Assembly (NCBI GenBank): GCA_947174275.1
Contig: CAMWIJ010000001.1
Span: 1 to 64,000, forward strand
Origin: an uncultured Muribaculaceae bacterium
Lineage (GTDB): Bacteria; Bacteroidota; Bacteroidia; Bacteroidales; Muribaculaceae
Direction: 5' to 3'
Length of the DNA stretch: 64,000 nt
The position numbers and the translations under genes are program-made. Shown in pieces: positions 49,782-60,222 of this stretch; position 1 is the stretch's first letter, and each line of letters starts with the position of its first letter. The notes beneath the pieces are model-generated. The model had not been told where the DNA came from. It saw only the letters and a program-made list of their open reading frames with translations, and did not search any database.

Positions 49782-51491
49782 TTAAAGGTTTGAATAAGAG
49801 TAAACACTGTTTATAACGTCGACAGTCAGCAGATATTGTCCCGGAGCAAGGTCATTGTCGCCGTCAAAGCCGTCATGGCCGTAAAGCAGTTCGCCGTTGC
49901 CGCCTCCGAAAAACACTTCCCAGCTTTCGTTGATAAGTATTTTCACTCCCCACGGGGTCGGTGCGGTTTTCTCGACTATCGCTGTGTACACGCCGGCGGT
50001 CTCGCCGGGTGTCATCGCCGTTATGCTCCAGTCGTCGTTAAGTCCGGTGTATGACACTGTGTTGACCGGTATCGCTTCATACCTGAGATTGCCGATGCTC
50101 GCATTCAATATATACAGCCCTGCCTCGGGTGCCGGAATATTTGTCTTGGCCTCGAATTTGAGATTGCCTGACAATGCGTCGCCTTCGCCGCCCGAGCCCC
50201 AGGCGTCATCCCAGTTGTCGGCCTCCTTATAGAGCTTGTAGCCCCATTCCGAGGCGAAATATACGCCGCCGGCGTATGCTCGTTCCTCTTCATTGTAGAG
50301 ACGCAGGTAATTGTTGAAATGCCAGCTCCCCGATATCGCGTCGTCATGACCCGACAGATACAGCAGCGGGCTTGCCGGTTCTTCCGGTGCGCTCTCCTCG
50401 CCGAAAGTGACTTTCCATTGCAGAGGGCTGACAAGTGTCAGTTTCATTGTCTGCGTCCCTGCAGCAGGCACATTGACGCTTATCTGCGTTGCTGTCTCCG
50501 AATATACAAGATTGTCGGCTGTTCCGCTCAGTGCCACTGTCTTGGTTATCGACGAACTGCCGTCTCCCGTGCTCAGATCATAAAGCGTGCCGGTGCCGCT
50601 GACGGTTATGTTCATGTTGCCGGCGGCCATGTCGGTTGTCAGGCTCCAAGAGCACTCCTTGCGGTCGAATACCATCTCACCGGCGATATCGCCTGACACT
50701 GTCAGTGACGGGATGGAGAGTGCGCTCCACTCCATATCCACCGTATTGACCGTGGTGAAATAGCAACCTGCCGTGCCCGGATACCACATGTTCCAGTAAT
50801 CTTCGTCCATCGTCGACGACGATATTGCGAATGTGCCGCGTGTCGAGGAGTTACCCCAGATTACTCCGGTCGCTTCCTTCATATACCAGTTTTCCCAGCC
50901 GCTTACGCCGGTGAAGCCTCTGTATATGCCGTCTGACTCAGGCGACGACAGCGTCATTGCCGTCATCTCCATATTCTTGTCAAGCACATAAGCCACACTC
51001 ATGTCTATCTTGTAGGGTGTCACGAATATACTGAGCACATTGCTGTAAGTCGGATCGATATTCTTGCCGGTGACTGTCTTTATTCTGACAAACACTTCGG
51101 CGCGCTCGCCTCCCTCTACGCCAAGACGGCTCATCAGCGAGTTGAGTTCCGCTACGGTAAACTGGCGGTAATACTGTCCGTCGGCCACCGATGTGCTGAC
51201 TGCCGGTGAGAAATCATCAGTGAGCGACATCTCCACACTGTTTGATAAAATGCCGTCAGGAAGAGCAACCGCCGGATTGCTGAGTGTGAGATTGCCGTTC
51301 TCGTCCCAGTTGAGGGTAAGTGCAAGTGCGTTAAGGTTGTTGTAGTCGAGCACTATCTCGCCGCCCGACACTCCCACTGTCACCTCGTCACCGCCGTTGA
51401 TGGTGAGCATGTCGCCGTCTTTGTCACACGATACGGCTGCAAGCCCTGCCGCGGCTGCGATGCAAATGCGTGTTATATGGTTGATTTTCAT
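49782..51491 (-). CDS. SusE/SusF-like surface glycan-binding lipoprotein
   Basis: 569 residues with lipobox LAAVSC (Cys22). An N-terminal SusE-type Ig domain is suggested by GGEIVLDYNNLNALALTLNWDENG and FVTPYKIDMSVAYVL; this is followed by beta-rich repeats with Trp-rich patches (DKNMEMTAMTLSSPESDGIY, GLNDDWSITAMTPGETAGVYT) that resemble starch/glycan-binding modules of SusF. Position after SusD and before the GH53 genes is normal for a surface glycan-binding protein in this kind of locus. Binds the target glycan on the cell surface; specificity is inferred only from neighbours. Confidence 0.85.
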   Translation of the reverse strand: MKINHITRICIAAAAGLAAVSCDKDGDMLTINGGDEVTVGVSGGEIVLDYNNLNALALTLNWDENGNLTLSNPAVALPDGILSNSVEMSLTDDFSPAVSTSVADGQYYRQFTVAELNSLMSRLGVEGGERAEVFVRIKTVTGKNIDPTYSNVLSIFVTPYKIDMSVAYVLDKNMEMTAMTLSSPESDGIYRGFTGVSGWENWYMKEATGVIWGNSSTRGTFAISSSTMDEDYWNMWYPGTAGCYFTTVNTVDMEWSALSIPSLTVSGDIAGEMVFDRKECSWSLTTDMAAGNMNITVSGTGTLYDLSTGDGSSSITKTVALSGTADNLVYSETATQISVNVPAAGTQTMKLTLVSPLQWKVTFGEESAPEEPASPLLYLSGHDDAISGSWHFNNYLRLYNEEERAYAGGVYFASEWGYKLYKEADNWDDAWGSGGEGDALSGNLKFEAKTNIPAPEAGLYILNASIGNLRYEAIPVNTVSYTGLNDDWSITAMTPGETAGVYTAIVEKTAPTPWGVKILINESWEVFFGGGNGELLYGHDGFDGDNDLAPGQYLLTVDVINSVYSYSNL

Positions 51492-51510
51492 ATATGATCG
51501 TGATTAGGAA

Positions 51511-53079
51511 TTAGTAATTTGGGTTTGACAGATTGGTGTTGACCGACAGTTCGGTAGCAGGGATAGGATAGATTTCATATTTGCTGTCGACTGCCTTGCC
51601 GTCGGCTACGCCTCCCTTCCACTGCCAGATATATTTGTCGGTGGTAAACATTCCGAAGCGGCGGAGGTCGGTGCGGCGCACTGACTCATGCAGAAGCTCG
51701 CGGGCTCGTTCATCGATAAAGAACTGCAGATCCATCTCTGCGTCGCTCAGATTGCCGGAGGTGTCGCCGTAGGCTCTCTCGCGCACTTTGTTGACAAGCG
51801 CCAGCGCCTCTGCTCGGCTAAGACCTGACCCGCCTCTGACTGCCGACTCGGCGGCCATCAGATACACATCGGCCAGACGGAACACCGGAAGGTCGGTCGA
51901 ACAGCCGTTAACCGCCGTGTTTGAGGCTGCAGTGCCGTCGTCATAAAGGTTGGTGAACTTCTCGCTGAAATATCCCTGCGACTGGTCGTTGTAGACTGCT
52001 ATGTATTGCGTCTGGCCGTCGGTATAGAACATGCAGCGTGAGTCTTTCGATGTCGCAACATCCCCGAACTTCGCCGGTATTTCTCCGCGAACGCGGAAAT
52101 TGCCCCAGCCGTTGGTGATGCCATACTTCGCCGGATCCTGTGTCGAGGTGTTGGAGCATGACCCGCAGATGATGTTGGTTGTGGCGCCCCATGTCACTGT
52201 AGTCGTTGCGTCAATCACAAACGAGAAGATGATTTCATTCGTGCGAAGGTGGTTTGACGCGTTGAAAAGTTTGTAAAACTCAGGTTCGAGAGAGTATTTG
52301 CCGCTGTTGATGATTTTGTTGCAGTAGGTGATGCAGTCGGTATAGCGCGCCTCCCGGGTGTAAACCTCGGCATTGAGATAAAGTCGGGCAAGAAGCGACT
52401 GCACCGCTCCGCGCGTTGCGCGGCCGTACTCATTGTCTGCCGGAACTGCCTCTTCGATATCCTTGAGCTCGCTCTCGATGAAATCAAACAGCTGCTCGTC
52501 GCCGTATCTTTCCGGTATATATCCCGAAATCGGTGTGTCCTCGTTGGAGAACGGTCCCTGCGCGTAGAGGTCGAGCACCCAGTAATATGACAGCGCCCTG
52601 AGAAACCTCGCCTCGGCTTTCATCGCTCTGATTTCAGCCTGCTCCGCTTCGGTGAAACGGCCTATCGAGCCGTCGGTCGAATTGCGTATGAACTCGTTGC
52701 ACACCGATATCGTGTAATATAGACGGTAGTAAGCGTCCTGCACCCACACGTCATTGGCGTCCCAGTTGAAATGCGAAACATCATAGAGCGAGCTCCATGT
52801 GTTGATGCTCTCGTCGGTTGCGTCCTCCTCCATGTTGAATATGCATCTCGACAGGTCATATCCCTTTTCGGAATCAATGTCGGGATTGCCGTCCTTCTCC
52901 TGCCCCGTGATGACAAAGCATGCGTATGCTTTTGCTAAAACCTGCCGGTAGCTCTCTGGCGACGAATACACTACGGTGGCGTCTTGCTCGAATACAGGGC
53001 GCTGGTCAAGGTCGTCGACACATGATGTCAGTGACATCGCTCCGATTGCCAGTGCCGCAAGTATATATCTGTTTTTCAT
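51511..53079 (-). CDS. SusD/RagB-family nutrient-binding outer-membrane lipoprotein
   Basis: 522 residues with lipobox SLTSC (Cys20). SusD helical TPR fold is recognisable: AEQAEIRAMKAEARFLRALSYYWVLDLY (about 138-163), ATRGAVQSLLARLYLNAEVY (about 213-232), and a C-terminal VFRLADVYLMAAESAVR, FFIDERARELLHESVRRTDLRRFG. SusD forms the hinged lid of the SusC transporter and captures oligosaccharide at the surface. It starts 20 bp after susC and is followed after 19 bp by the SusE/F-like gene. Confidence 0.95.
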   Translation of the reverse strand: MKNRYILAALAIGAMSLTSCVDDLDQRPVFEQDATVVYSSPESYRQVLAKAYACFVITGQEKDGNPDIDSEKGYDLSRCIFNMEEDATDESINTWSSLYDVSHFNWDANDVWVQDAYYRLYYTISVCNEFIRNSTDGSIGRFTEAEQAEIRAMKAEARFLRALSYYWVLDLYAQGPFSNEDTPISGYIPERYGDEQLFDFIESELKDIEEAVPADNEYGRATRGAVQSLLARLYLNAEVYTREARYTDCITYCNKIINSGKYSLEPEFYKLFNASNHLRTNEIIFSFVIDATTTVTWGATTNIICGSCSNTSTQDPAKYGITNGWGNFRVRGEIPAKFGDVATSKDSRCMFYTDGQTQYIAVYNDQSQGYFSEKFTNLYDDGTAASNTAVNGCSTDLPVFRLADVYLMAAESAVRGGSGLSRAEALALVNKVRERAYGDTSGNLSDAEMDLQFFIDERARELLHESVRRTDLRRFGMFTTDKYIWQWKGGVADGKAVDSKYEIYPIPATELSVNTNLSNPNY

Positions 53080-53099
53080 TTTGGTCTTGATTTTGGTGG

Positions 53100-56066
53100 T
53101 TAGAAATTAAGTCCTACTGTCAGTGAATAGGTGCGGGGACGCGGATACACGTTCGAGTCTATTCCATAGCTGACTTCGGGGTCTATGCCCGAGTAATTCG
53201 TTATCGTGAACACATTCTGCACGTTGGCCGACAGATGCAGACGCAGGTCGCGCCACACATTGCCGAAATCATAGCTCAGCTGCAGGTTGTCCATCTTCAC
53301 GAACGATGCGTTCTCAACATAGTGGTCGCTGTAATGCTGGCGCATGGAGAAACCGGTGTCGAGGTAGCTGCGGTTGAGGTTGTTGAGCTGATAGGCGTTG
53401 TAGGATACAGTCTCCCACGCACCGGTATTCATTGCCATGGCGTTATACACGTAGTTGCCGATATTGGCGCGGAGCGACGTCGACAATGTCCACTTCTTGT
53501 AGCGAAGGCTGGTGCTCAGTCCGAGTATCCAGTCGGGAGCCGGCGAGTGGTAGTGGTAGAGGTCTGACGAATTTATCTGACCGTCGTTGTTGAGGTCGGC
53601 ATAGACTCCCTCTATGGGGCGCCCGGTCTTTTCGTCGTAGATCTGTTTGTACACATAGAATGCGTAGGGCGCGTAACCCGTCGAGAACACCTGCACGCGG
53701 CGGCTGTCGACCGATGTGCCCACGAGCGTGTTGGGCGACTCTGCGTCGGGCGATACTGTCAGGTTGGTGATGCGCGATTTCTGCCATGTGGCATTTGCAG
53801 CAACGGTCCATGACCAGTCTTTGCTGTCGATGATATTGGCATTGACCGAAAGCTCGAAACCTTCGCTGTCGACATTGCCCACATTCGACAATATGTATTT
53901 GGCGAAGTTGGTGCCCGCCGCACAAGGCACTGAGGCAAGCAGGTCTTCGGTCTTGCGCTTGTAGTAGTCGACCGACCCTGTGATGCGGTTGTTCATAAAT
54001 CCGAAGTCAACACCGATATTCCACGCCTTGGTGGTCTCCCACTTCAGGTCGGGATTATATGCCTCCGGGCGGTAGGTGAAGATAGGTATCCCGTTGAATA
54101 CATACTGCGCTCCCTCCTGTGATATCGTATAGATCGGCATGTGCGAATAATTGGCGATGCCGTCCTGCTGGCCGGTCTGGCCATAGCTTACCCTGATTTT
54201 CAGGTCATTCATCACATCGCGGGCGAAATCCCAGAATGACTCGTTCGACGCTCTCCACGCGAGAGCTACCGACGGGAATGTGCCCCATCGCTTGTCTTTG
54301 GCGAAACGTGACGAGCCGTCGCGGCGGAATGTCGCCGTCAGAAGATAGCGTCCGTCAAACGTATAGTTCAGACGTCCGTAATATGAAAGCAGTGTGTGGC
54401 GCTCGTCGGTCGGTGCGGTTGTCGACTGCACTTCGCCCGCTTCGTTATAGGTCTCGTAGTAGGGCGAATAGCGCTTCCACCACTGGTAGTCGTAACCGAC
54501 AGTCACATCGACACTGCTCTTGATGGCATCGAAATCTCTGTTATAGTTGCCGTAGATGGTAAACAGTTTGTTGTAGGCTTTCTTGGGGCCGACGCACGAT
54601 ACCGTGCCGCCGCTGTTGAAGCCGCTCCATGAAGCCGCAGGGGTGTAATAGTCGCTTTGTCCCTGGGCGCGGTCGTAGGCCGCCGTGGCATGGAAACGCA
54701 GGCCCGGGAGCACTCTCACGCGGTAGTCGACATCCACGCTTCCGATCAGACGGCTTGTGTGCGCTTTGTCGCGGTAGCTGAGAAGTCCGGCCGGATTGGC
54801 TGTTCCTCCGGTCACCGGTATGCCGTTGATGTCTACCGGCTCGTTGTAGCCGAAGAAGGCATCGTTGCCCGAATAAACAGGTATGGTGGGATTATAGGTC
54901 GAGGCATTCCATATTATCGAACCGCTCGGATAGCGGCTGGCATTGGCCGACGCCTTGCCGCTGAACGTGAATTTCAGGTCATCGTTGAAAAACGACGGAC
55001 TCAGGTTGATGTTGCCCGAGAAGCGGCGGTTCTCGTCATTCTTCATTATACCTTCCTGATACAGCGCCCCGACAGAGACTCTGAACGGAAGCCAGTCGGT
55101 CACGCGGCCCGACACGCTCAGATTGTTGTCGGTGCCGAAGCCGGTCTGCATTACCTGGTCGAGCCAGTCGGTGTTCTCCTCGCCCAGCAATGCCATCTGT
55201 GACTGAGAGCCGTTGTTGCGTATCACATCCACAAATTCGTCACGTGAAAGCATGTTGGCGGTTTTCGTTTTGGTCGATACGGAGTTTGTTGTCGAGAACG
55301 ATACCTTGACGCGGTCGCCTTTGCCTTTCTTTGTGGTGATGAGTATGACGCCGTTTGACGCGCGCGAACCGTATATCGCTGTCGATGACGCGTCTTTGAG
55401 CACTGTCATGCTCTCTATGTCATTGGGATTGATCATCGACATGAAATTGCCCTGACCCTGGATATAGCCGCCTACTTCCATCGGCACTCCGTCAATCACC
55501 ACAAGCGGGTCATTTGAGGCGTTGAGCGACGCTCCGCCGCGTATGCGTATCGTGGAGCCCCCTGTCGTGGAGCCGCCTGAGTTTACAATCTGCACACCGG
55601 GCATCTTGCCGTTGATGAGCTCTTCGGGCGATGTGATCACTCCCTGATTGAAATCTTTCTCGCTGATAGTCGACACTGAGCCGGTCAGGTCGTTTTTCTT
55701 CTGCGTGCCGTAGCCGATCACGACAACTTCGTCAAGCACCTCGGCGTTGGGACGCATCGTCACATCTATGACATCCGACGTGATGTCGACAGTGACTGCC
55801 GTATATCCTACGTAGGTGAAAAGCAGCTGTCGTGCCGAGGCCGGCACTTTGAGGGTGTAATGGCCGTCAAAGTCGGTGGAGACTCCGATCGGTTCGTCTG
55901 CGACTTTTACCGTCGCGCCCAACAATGGTTCGCCGGTCTCGTCGGTGACAGTACCCGTGACTGTCCGCTGGGTCTGTGCAAATGCCGAAACGGGTATAAG
56001 GAGTATGGCAAGGATAAGTCCAAGCAGCCGGCTCCTTATTTCGGTAGCATGAATTGCTTTGTGCAT
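53100..56066 (-). CDS. SusC/RagA-family TonB-dependent outer-membrane transporter
   Basis: 988 residues. Signal peptide ending SAFAQ (about 31), CarboxypepD_reg domain (about 35-110, VTGTVTDETGEPLLGATVKV), the SusC-type plug with DEVVVIGYGTQKKNDLTGS (about 113-131) and SLNASNDPLVVIDGVP, and a 22-strand barrel ending TVGLNF. Imports galactan oligosaccharides with SusD and TonB energy. It is the first gene of the locus operon. The -7 box is at 56127-56134, and a motif shared with the sensor promoter is 53 bp upstream of it. Confidence 0.96.
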   Translation of the reverse strand: MHKAIHATEIRSRLLGLILAILLIPVSAFAQTQRTVTGTVTDETGEPLLGATVKVADEPIGVSTDFDGHYTLKVPASARQLLFTYVGYTAVTVDITSDVIDVTMRPNAEVLDEVVVIGYGTQKKNDLTGSVSTISEKDFNQGVITSPEELINGKMPGVQIVNSGGSTTGGSTIRIRGGASLNASNDPLVVIDGVPMEVGGYIQGQGNFMSMINPNDIESMTVLKDASSTAIYGSRASNGVILITTKKGKGDRVKVSFSTTNSVSTKTKTANMLSRDEFVDVIRNNGSQSQMALLGEENTDWLDQVMQTGFGTDNNLSVSGRVTDWLPFRVSVGALYQEGIMKNDENRRFSGNINLSPSFFNDDLKFTFSGKASANASRYPSGSIIWNASTYNPTIPVYSGNDAFFGYNEPVDINGIPVTGGTANPAGLLSYRDKAHTSRLIGSVDVDYRVRVLPGLRFHATAAYDRAQGQSDYYTPAASWSGFNSGGTVSCVGPKKAYNKLFTIYGNYNRDFDAIKSSVDVTVGYDYQWWKRYSPYYETYNEAGEVQSTTAPTDERHTLLSYYGRLNYTFDGRYLLTATFRRDGSSRFAKDKRWGTFPSVALAWRASNESFWDFARDVMNDLKIRVSYGQTGQQDGIANYSHMPIYTISQEGAQYVFNGIPIFTYRPEAYNPDLKWETTKAWNIGVDFGFMNNRITGSVDYYKRKTEDLLASVPCAAGTNFAKYILSNVGNVDSEGFELSVNANIIDSKDWSWTVAANATWQKSRITNLTVSPDAESPNTLVGTSVDSRRVQVFSTGYAPYAFYVYKQIYDEKTGRPIEGVYADLNNDGQINSSDLYHYHSPAPDWILGLSTSLRYKKWTLSTSLRANIGNYVYNAMAMNTGAWETVSYNAYQLNNLNRSYLDTGFSMRQHYSDHYVENASFVKMDNLQLSYDFGNVWRDLRLHLSANVQNVFTITNYSGIDPEVSYGIDSNVYPRPRTYSLTVGLNF

Positions 56067-56126
56067 TGGTAGTGTTTTTTAGGTTATTTTTTAAGGTAAG
56101 CACCGGTGTCTGCCGGCGTGATGTTG

Positions 56127-56134
56127 CAAATATA
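56127..56134 (-). promoter_or_regulatory. Predicted susC -7 box
   Basis: TATATTTG (minus), followed by GC, matches the TAnnTTTG consensus; the leader to the ATG at 56066 is about 55 nt. No good -33 element is visible, as expected for an activator-dependent promoter. Confidence 0.65.
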
Positions 56135-56175
56135 ATTCATGCGATAATGTGTGATGGCGCTTTTTCAGACATTTG

Positions 56176-56192
56176 ATGCAACAAATCGGACA
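56176..56192 (-). promoter_or_regulatory. Candidate operator for the hybrid two-component sensor, susC copy
   Basis: Plus-strand ATGCAACAAATCGGACA. The same 17-mer with AA changed to TT is at 60223-60239, upstream of the sensor gene. Both CGGACA ends begin exactly 53 bp from the edge of the respective -7 box. The TGTCCG sequence at 56227-56232 lies in inverted orientation further upstream. Confidence 0.6.
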
Positions 56193-56234
56193 TCGGCATG
56201 AATTTCAGTGCGATATGGCCGAATTTTGTCCGTT

Positions 56235-59200
56235 CTAAGCCTGCGCTGCAGGCTTCTCGTCGTCCGACCTGTACTGGCTCGGCTTCACTCCGTAGTGCGC
56301 CTGAAAACATTTGGCGAAATACGACGGTGTCTTGAACCCCACCATATAACTGATTTCCGAAACCGTAAACCGGTGCTGGCTCAGAAGCATTGCCGCTTTC
56401 TGCAGGCGCACCTGCCTGATATAATCGAGCGGCGACGTTCCCATATATTTCTTTATGAGACGGTAAAGCTGTTTCTGGGCAACGCCGCTTTTCTCGCAGA
56501 GCATGTTTACATTCAGATCCGGGTCGGCGATGTTTTCCTCTATTGTCTTGGCGATTTTCGCAAGCACTTTCTCCGTGGCGCTCTCGGCCTCTATAGGCTT
56601 GTATTCCACTTCGGTGATGGCCTGTATGCGCACTTTCTCCGTTATCTCGCTACGCGATTTCAGCAGCTGGCTGATGCGCCCCAGAAGCGCCGACGGCTCA
56701 AACGGTTTTGTCATGAACACATCTATTCCAAGTTTGATGCTTTCGTTCTCGGTCTTGTTGTCTGACTTTGCCGTGAGCATGATTATCGGCACTGACGACA
56801 GACGCGGGTGCGCCTTCAGCTGCCTTACCATCTCCAGGCCGCCGGTTATCGGCATCATCTCGTCGGCTATTATAAGGTCGGGAATAAACGAACAGGCAAT
56901 CGACAGACCCGAACGGCCGTTCTCGGCTCTCAGACACGTATACTCCTTGCCGAGTAACCCGCTGATGAATTCCCCGATCTGGATATTGTCCTCCACAATC
57001 AGTATTTTCGGGCGGCCGCTGCTGTCGTCGGCTACATCCTGTCTGAGCTGTGGCGCCACATTGTCTGACACAGGAAGTGTCACCACAAACGATGTGCCCT
57101 GACCCTCTTTGCTGTAAAGGCTTATGTTTCCGCCCATAAGCTCAAGATATTTCTTTATCAGATACAGCCCGAGTCCGGTTCCCTCTTTCAGCGCAGATGT
57201 CGCCGCCGAGCGAAACATTCGCTGGAACACAAGCGGCTGGTCGGCCTCCGAGATGCCTACTCCGTCGTCTGACACCACGATTTCAACCCGGTCGTCATGA
57301 CGGCTGATGCCGCACGATATCGTGGCGCCTTCGTCTGAATATTTGCACGCGTTGGAAAGCAGGTTGGTGATGACCGACTCGAATTTCACGGCGTCGGCCT
57401 CGATATGTATCTGTTGGCTCGACGCATGAAATATGAAATGCTTCTGGGGATTGTTCTCTCTGAACACCTCGAACACCCCGCGGCAGAACTCCACCGCGTC
57501 AAACACCGAGACTATCAGCAGATTTTCGTCGGTATCCTCCAGATGTTGCAGCTCGAGCGTGCGGTGTATCATGTTGTTGAGCCGCACGGCGTTGTCATAG
57601 ATGGTCTCGAGGCTCTTTTTGCTCTCCGCGTCGCGTGCCTTCTCCTTCATCAGGCTCACCGGACCGATAATCATCGAGAGCGGAGTCTTGAGGTCATGCG
57701 AGATATTTGACAGAAATGTCAGCTTGCGCTCCACATTTTCCAGCGCGTTGAGGCGCTCTCGCTCACTGATTGCTCGCATGTTGCGTCGCCGCATATACCA
57801 TATAATCCACAATATCAGGCCGATGGCTGCTATGATATATGCCGTCACTGCCCACCACGACAGCGCTGCGGGCGCGCTCACTCTCAGTGGTATCGCTATC
57901 GGCTCCGACGGCGAGCCGATGCTCTTTACAAGCACGTTGTAACGGCCCATCTTAAGGTCGGAAAATGATATGGTGTTGGAGCCCTCTGGCATCACAATCC
58001 AGCCGCCGAGCGTGTCGGTCGGCGACTCCGACAGTTTGTACATGTAGCGCTGCACCGATTCGGGCGAGTAGTCGAGCGAGCTCACCACGAGCGTGACGCT
58101 CCCGCCGTAAGGTATCGTCATTCCGTTGCTGCCGTTGTTTATGTCCGACAGATTGAAATGCCCTTCCCCCTTGTCGACCAATACCATCCTGATGGTCATG
58201 TAGTCGGCCGGATTGCCGATGATGTCGCGGTCTACTTCGACAATCTCGTCAGTGCCGCCCAGATACACCTTACCTGAAGCCGTGTCGTCATACACTGCCG
58301 TGTAGGCTTTCTGCGGTATCGGAAGCAGCTGTGCCTCAAGTGTCCGGCCGTCGATATTCCATACGTTGCTCTGTGTCGAGACCCAGATGCCGTCGCCGAC
58401 TTCGCCGAGGGCAAGTGTCGTCTCGTCGCTGTTGGTCGGCGGAAACTTGACCGTGGCCGGTTTGCCGCCGTTGTCAAACACCACTGTTCCGCCCTTGAAC
58501 GCGCACCACACCCTGCCGCTGCGGTCGGCGCACAGTCCGGTAGGATATTCTCCCGTAAGCTCGAATATGTCATGTCTCTCGATGCTCCCCGTCGACGGGC
58601 TGTAGCGGGTCACTGCATTGTCACGGAAAAGTATTATCCAGATATCGCCTGCCTTGTCTCTGACGATATTGTTCACAAGATTGTTGGTAAGGGAGATTGG
58701 TCTGGTATCCATGTTGATTGACATGTCTGCCTCGATGGTTCCCTTTCCCTCGGCGAATTTTGATTTCGCCACATAGTGAAGTCCGCTCAGAAAGCTGCCT
58801 ATCCAGAAATGCTCGCCTGACTCTACCATCGCATACACCCAGTTGGAGTTATGCGCCCCCGTGTCATCGACTATGTGAAACATATCGAAACCGCCGTTCG
58901 CCCGGTCAAATCTGTTGATGCCTGCGTCTGTGGCAAGCCAGATGTTGCCGTCGGTGTCTTCATGTATGGCTCTGACCCTGTTGTGTGACAGCGACTTCGG
59001 CTCGCGTGTGTGCCTGTACCAGTCGGGCGCTGCACCTGACGCCACGCGTATCACTCCGTTTGTTCCTCCGAGCCACAGGTCATTCCGCGAATCACGATAG
59101 ATGGAGTGTATCTCATTACCCTCGCCTGAATGTGCCAGCGCGCTGAGTTTGAGCGTCCGCAGCGCCCCGGAGTTGGAGGCGATTGAAAATCCGCGTTCGT

Positions 59201-60149
59201 GGCCGGCCCATATATTGTGCCTGTCATCGGTGAGTATGCACCATATCTCTTTGTCGGCCAGACTCAGCTCCTGACGGGTGTCATGGCGGTAATGCCTGAT
59301 GCTGTCACCGTCCATGTCAAGCACTCCGTTGTCTGTGCCTATCAGTATATGGCCGTCATCACCCCTTGCCAGACTTTTTATATTGCTGTCGTCACCGGGC
59401 ATCAGCTTCTCCCACCGGTCGTTGGCCGGAGTATATCTGAAAAGAAAGCCTTCGCCGCCGATGATGATGCTCTCTTTGTCAGCAGTCTCAAGCATACAGT
59501 TGGCAAACAGTGTGTTGTGGCCGTCGCCATGTTCCACTCTGACCCTGACGGGTGCGAACGTGTCTGTCTGACTGTCAAGCCGTGCCACGCCGTTGTAGGT
59601 ACCGGCATAGATGACTCCCCTCGAGTCGCGCAGTAGCGAATAGACCGACCGGTGGGGAAGTCCGTCGGAATAATCGGTCAGTTCACCGCTCTCCGTGTTC
59701 AGCCGTCCGATGCCGTTCAGTCCTCCGATCCAAAGGTCGCCGTCGACAGCAAGAAGCACTCTTAGCTCTTTCGGGGTAGGGGTGGGGCTTTCATGCAGCA
59801 GTCCCGACTGATAGTCGTATATCAGTAGTCCGTTGTTGCTCCCGACATAAAGACGGTTACCCTTCTCTGCGATTGAGTAGACCTGCGTGCCGGTAAAACC
59901 TGCGTCACCTACCGGATGTGTCGCCACGCCGTCATAGAAATACAATCCGCTGTTGGTGCCGAGCCACACGATATCCCTGCTGTCTCTGAATATGCAGAAC
60001 ACAGCCCGCTTCTTGCCGTTGACAGTGACATTCTTCCACGACAAATCAGAGTCAGGCAGCTGCAAGACTCCGTGAGCCGGCAGCTGCCCGACTGAAAATA
60101 TGAATATCAGAAGTGTGAATAGCAGTTTTGTTGCGACATTGTGTTTCAT
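56235..60149 (-). CDS. Hybrid two-component system sensor/regulator (HTCS) of the galactan locus
   Basis: 1304 residues in one chain: signal peptide, two seven-bladed-type propellers made of Reg_prop repeats (many WLGTNSGL/IWLATDAGINRF-like blades, about 30-650), a Y_Y_Y domain (about 670-760), one membrane helix (about 765-787), HisKA with phosphoacceptor His in SHDLKTP (about 820), HATPase, a receiver with Asp in IIADEMMP (about 1095), and an AraC-type DNA-binding domain (about 1200-1300). The periplasmic propeller senses an oligosaccharide and the AraC part activates the locus. It lies upstream of susC on the same strand with its own promoter. Confidence 0.96.
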   Translation of the reverse strand: MKHNVATKLLFTLLIFIFSVGQLPAHGVLQLPDSDLSWKNVTVNGKKRAVFCIFRDSRDIVWLGTNSGLYFYDGVATHPVGDAGFTGTQVYSIAEKGNRLYVGSNNGLLIYDYQSGLLHESPTPTPKELRVLLAVDGDLWIGGLNGIGRLNTESGELTDYSDGLPHRSVYSLLRDSRGVIYAGTYNGVARLDSQTDTFAPVRVRVEHGDGHNTLFANCMLETADKESIIIGGEGFLFRYTPANDRWEKLMPGDDSNIKSLARGDDGHILIGTDNGVLDMDGDSIRHYRHDTRQELSLADKEIWCILTDDRHNIWAGHERGFSIASNSGALRTLKLSALAHSGEGNEIHSIYRDSRNDLWLGGTNGVIRVASGAAPDWYRHTREPKSLSHNRVRAIHEDTDGNIWLATDAGINRFDRANGGFDMFHIVDDTGAHNSNWVYAMVESGEHFWIGSFLSGLHYVAKSKFAEGKGTIEADMSINMDTRPISLTNNLVNNIVRDKAGDIWIILFRDNAVTRYSPSTGSIERHDIFELTGEYPTGLCADRSGRVWCAFKGGTVVFDNGGKPATVKFPPTNSDETTLALGEVGDGIWVSTQSNVWNIDGRTLEAQLLPIPQKAYTAVYDDTASGKVYLGGTDEIVEVDRDIIGNPADYMTIRMVLVDKGEGHFNLSDINNGSNGMTIPYGGSVTLVVSSLDYSPESVQRYMYKLSESPTDTLGGWIVMPEGSNTISFSDLKMGRYNVLVKSIGSPSEPIAIPLRVSAPAALSWWAVTAYIIAAIGLILWIIWYMRRRNMRAISERERLNALENVERKLTFLSNISHDLKTPLSMIIGPVSLMKEKARDAESKKSLETIYDNAVRLNNMIHRTLELQHLEDTDENLLIVSVFDAVEFCRGVFEVFRENNPQKHFIFHASSQQIHIEADAVKFESVITNLLSNACKYSDEGATISCGISRHDDRVEIVVSDDGVGISEADQPLVFQRMFRSAATSALKEGTGLGLYLIKKYLELMGGNISLYSKEGQGTSFVVTLPVSDNVAPQLRQDVADDSSGRPKILIVEDNIQIGEFISGLLGKEYTCLRAENGRSGLSIACSFIPDLIIADEMMPITGGLEMVRQLKAHPRLSSVPIIMLTAKSDNKTENESIKLGIDVFMTKPFEPSALLGRISQLLKSRSEITEKVRIQAITEVEYKPIEAESATEKVLAKIAKTIEENIADPDLNVNMLCEKSGVAQKQLYRLIKKYMGTSPLDYIRQVRLQKAAMLLSQHRFTVSEISYMVGFKTPSYFAKCFQAHYGVKPSQYRSDDEKPAAQA

Positions 60150-60173
60150 GGCGTGATGGCTTCATTATGATTG

Positions 60174-60181
60174 CAAATATA
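60174..60181 (-). promoter_or_regulatory. Predicted HTCS -7 box
   Basis: TATATTTG (minus), followed by GC, 24 bp before the start codon at 60149. It lies in the same arrangement to the shared motif as the susC box. Confidence 0.6.
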
Positions 60182-60222
60182 CCAAAATAAAACAAAGCCA
60201 CGCAATCTGTCAGAAAATGAAT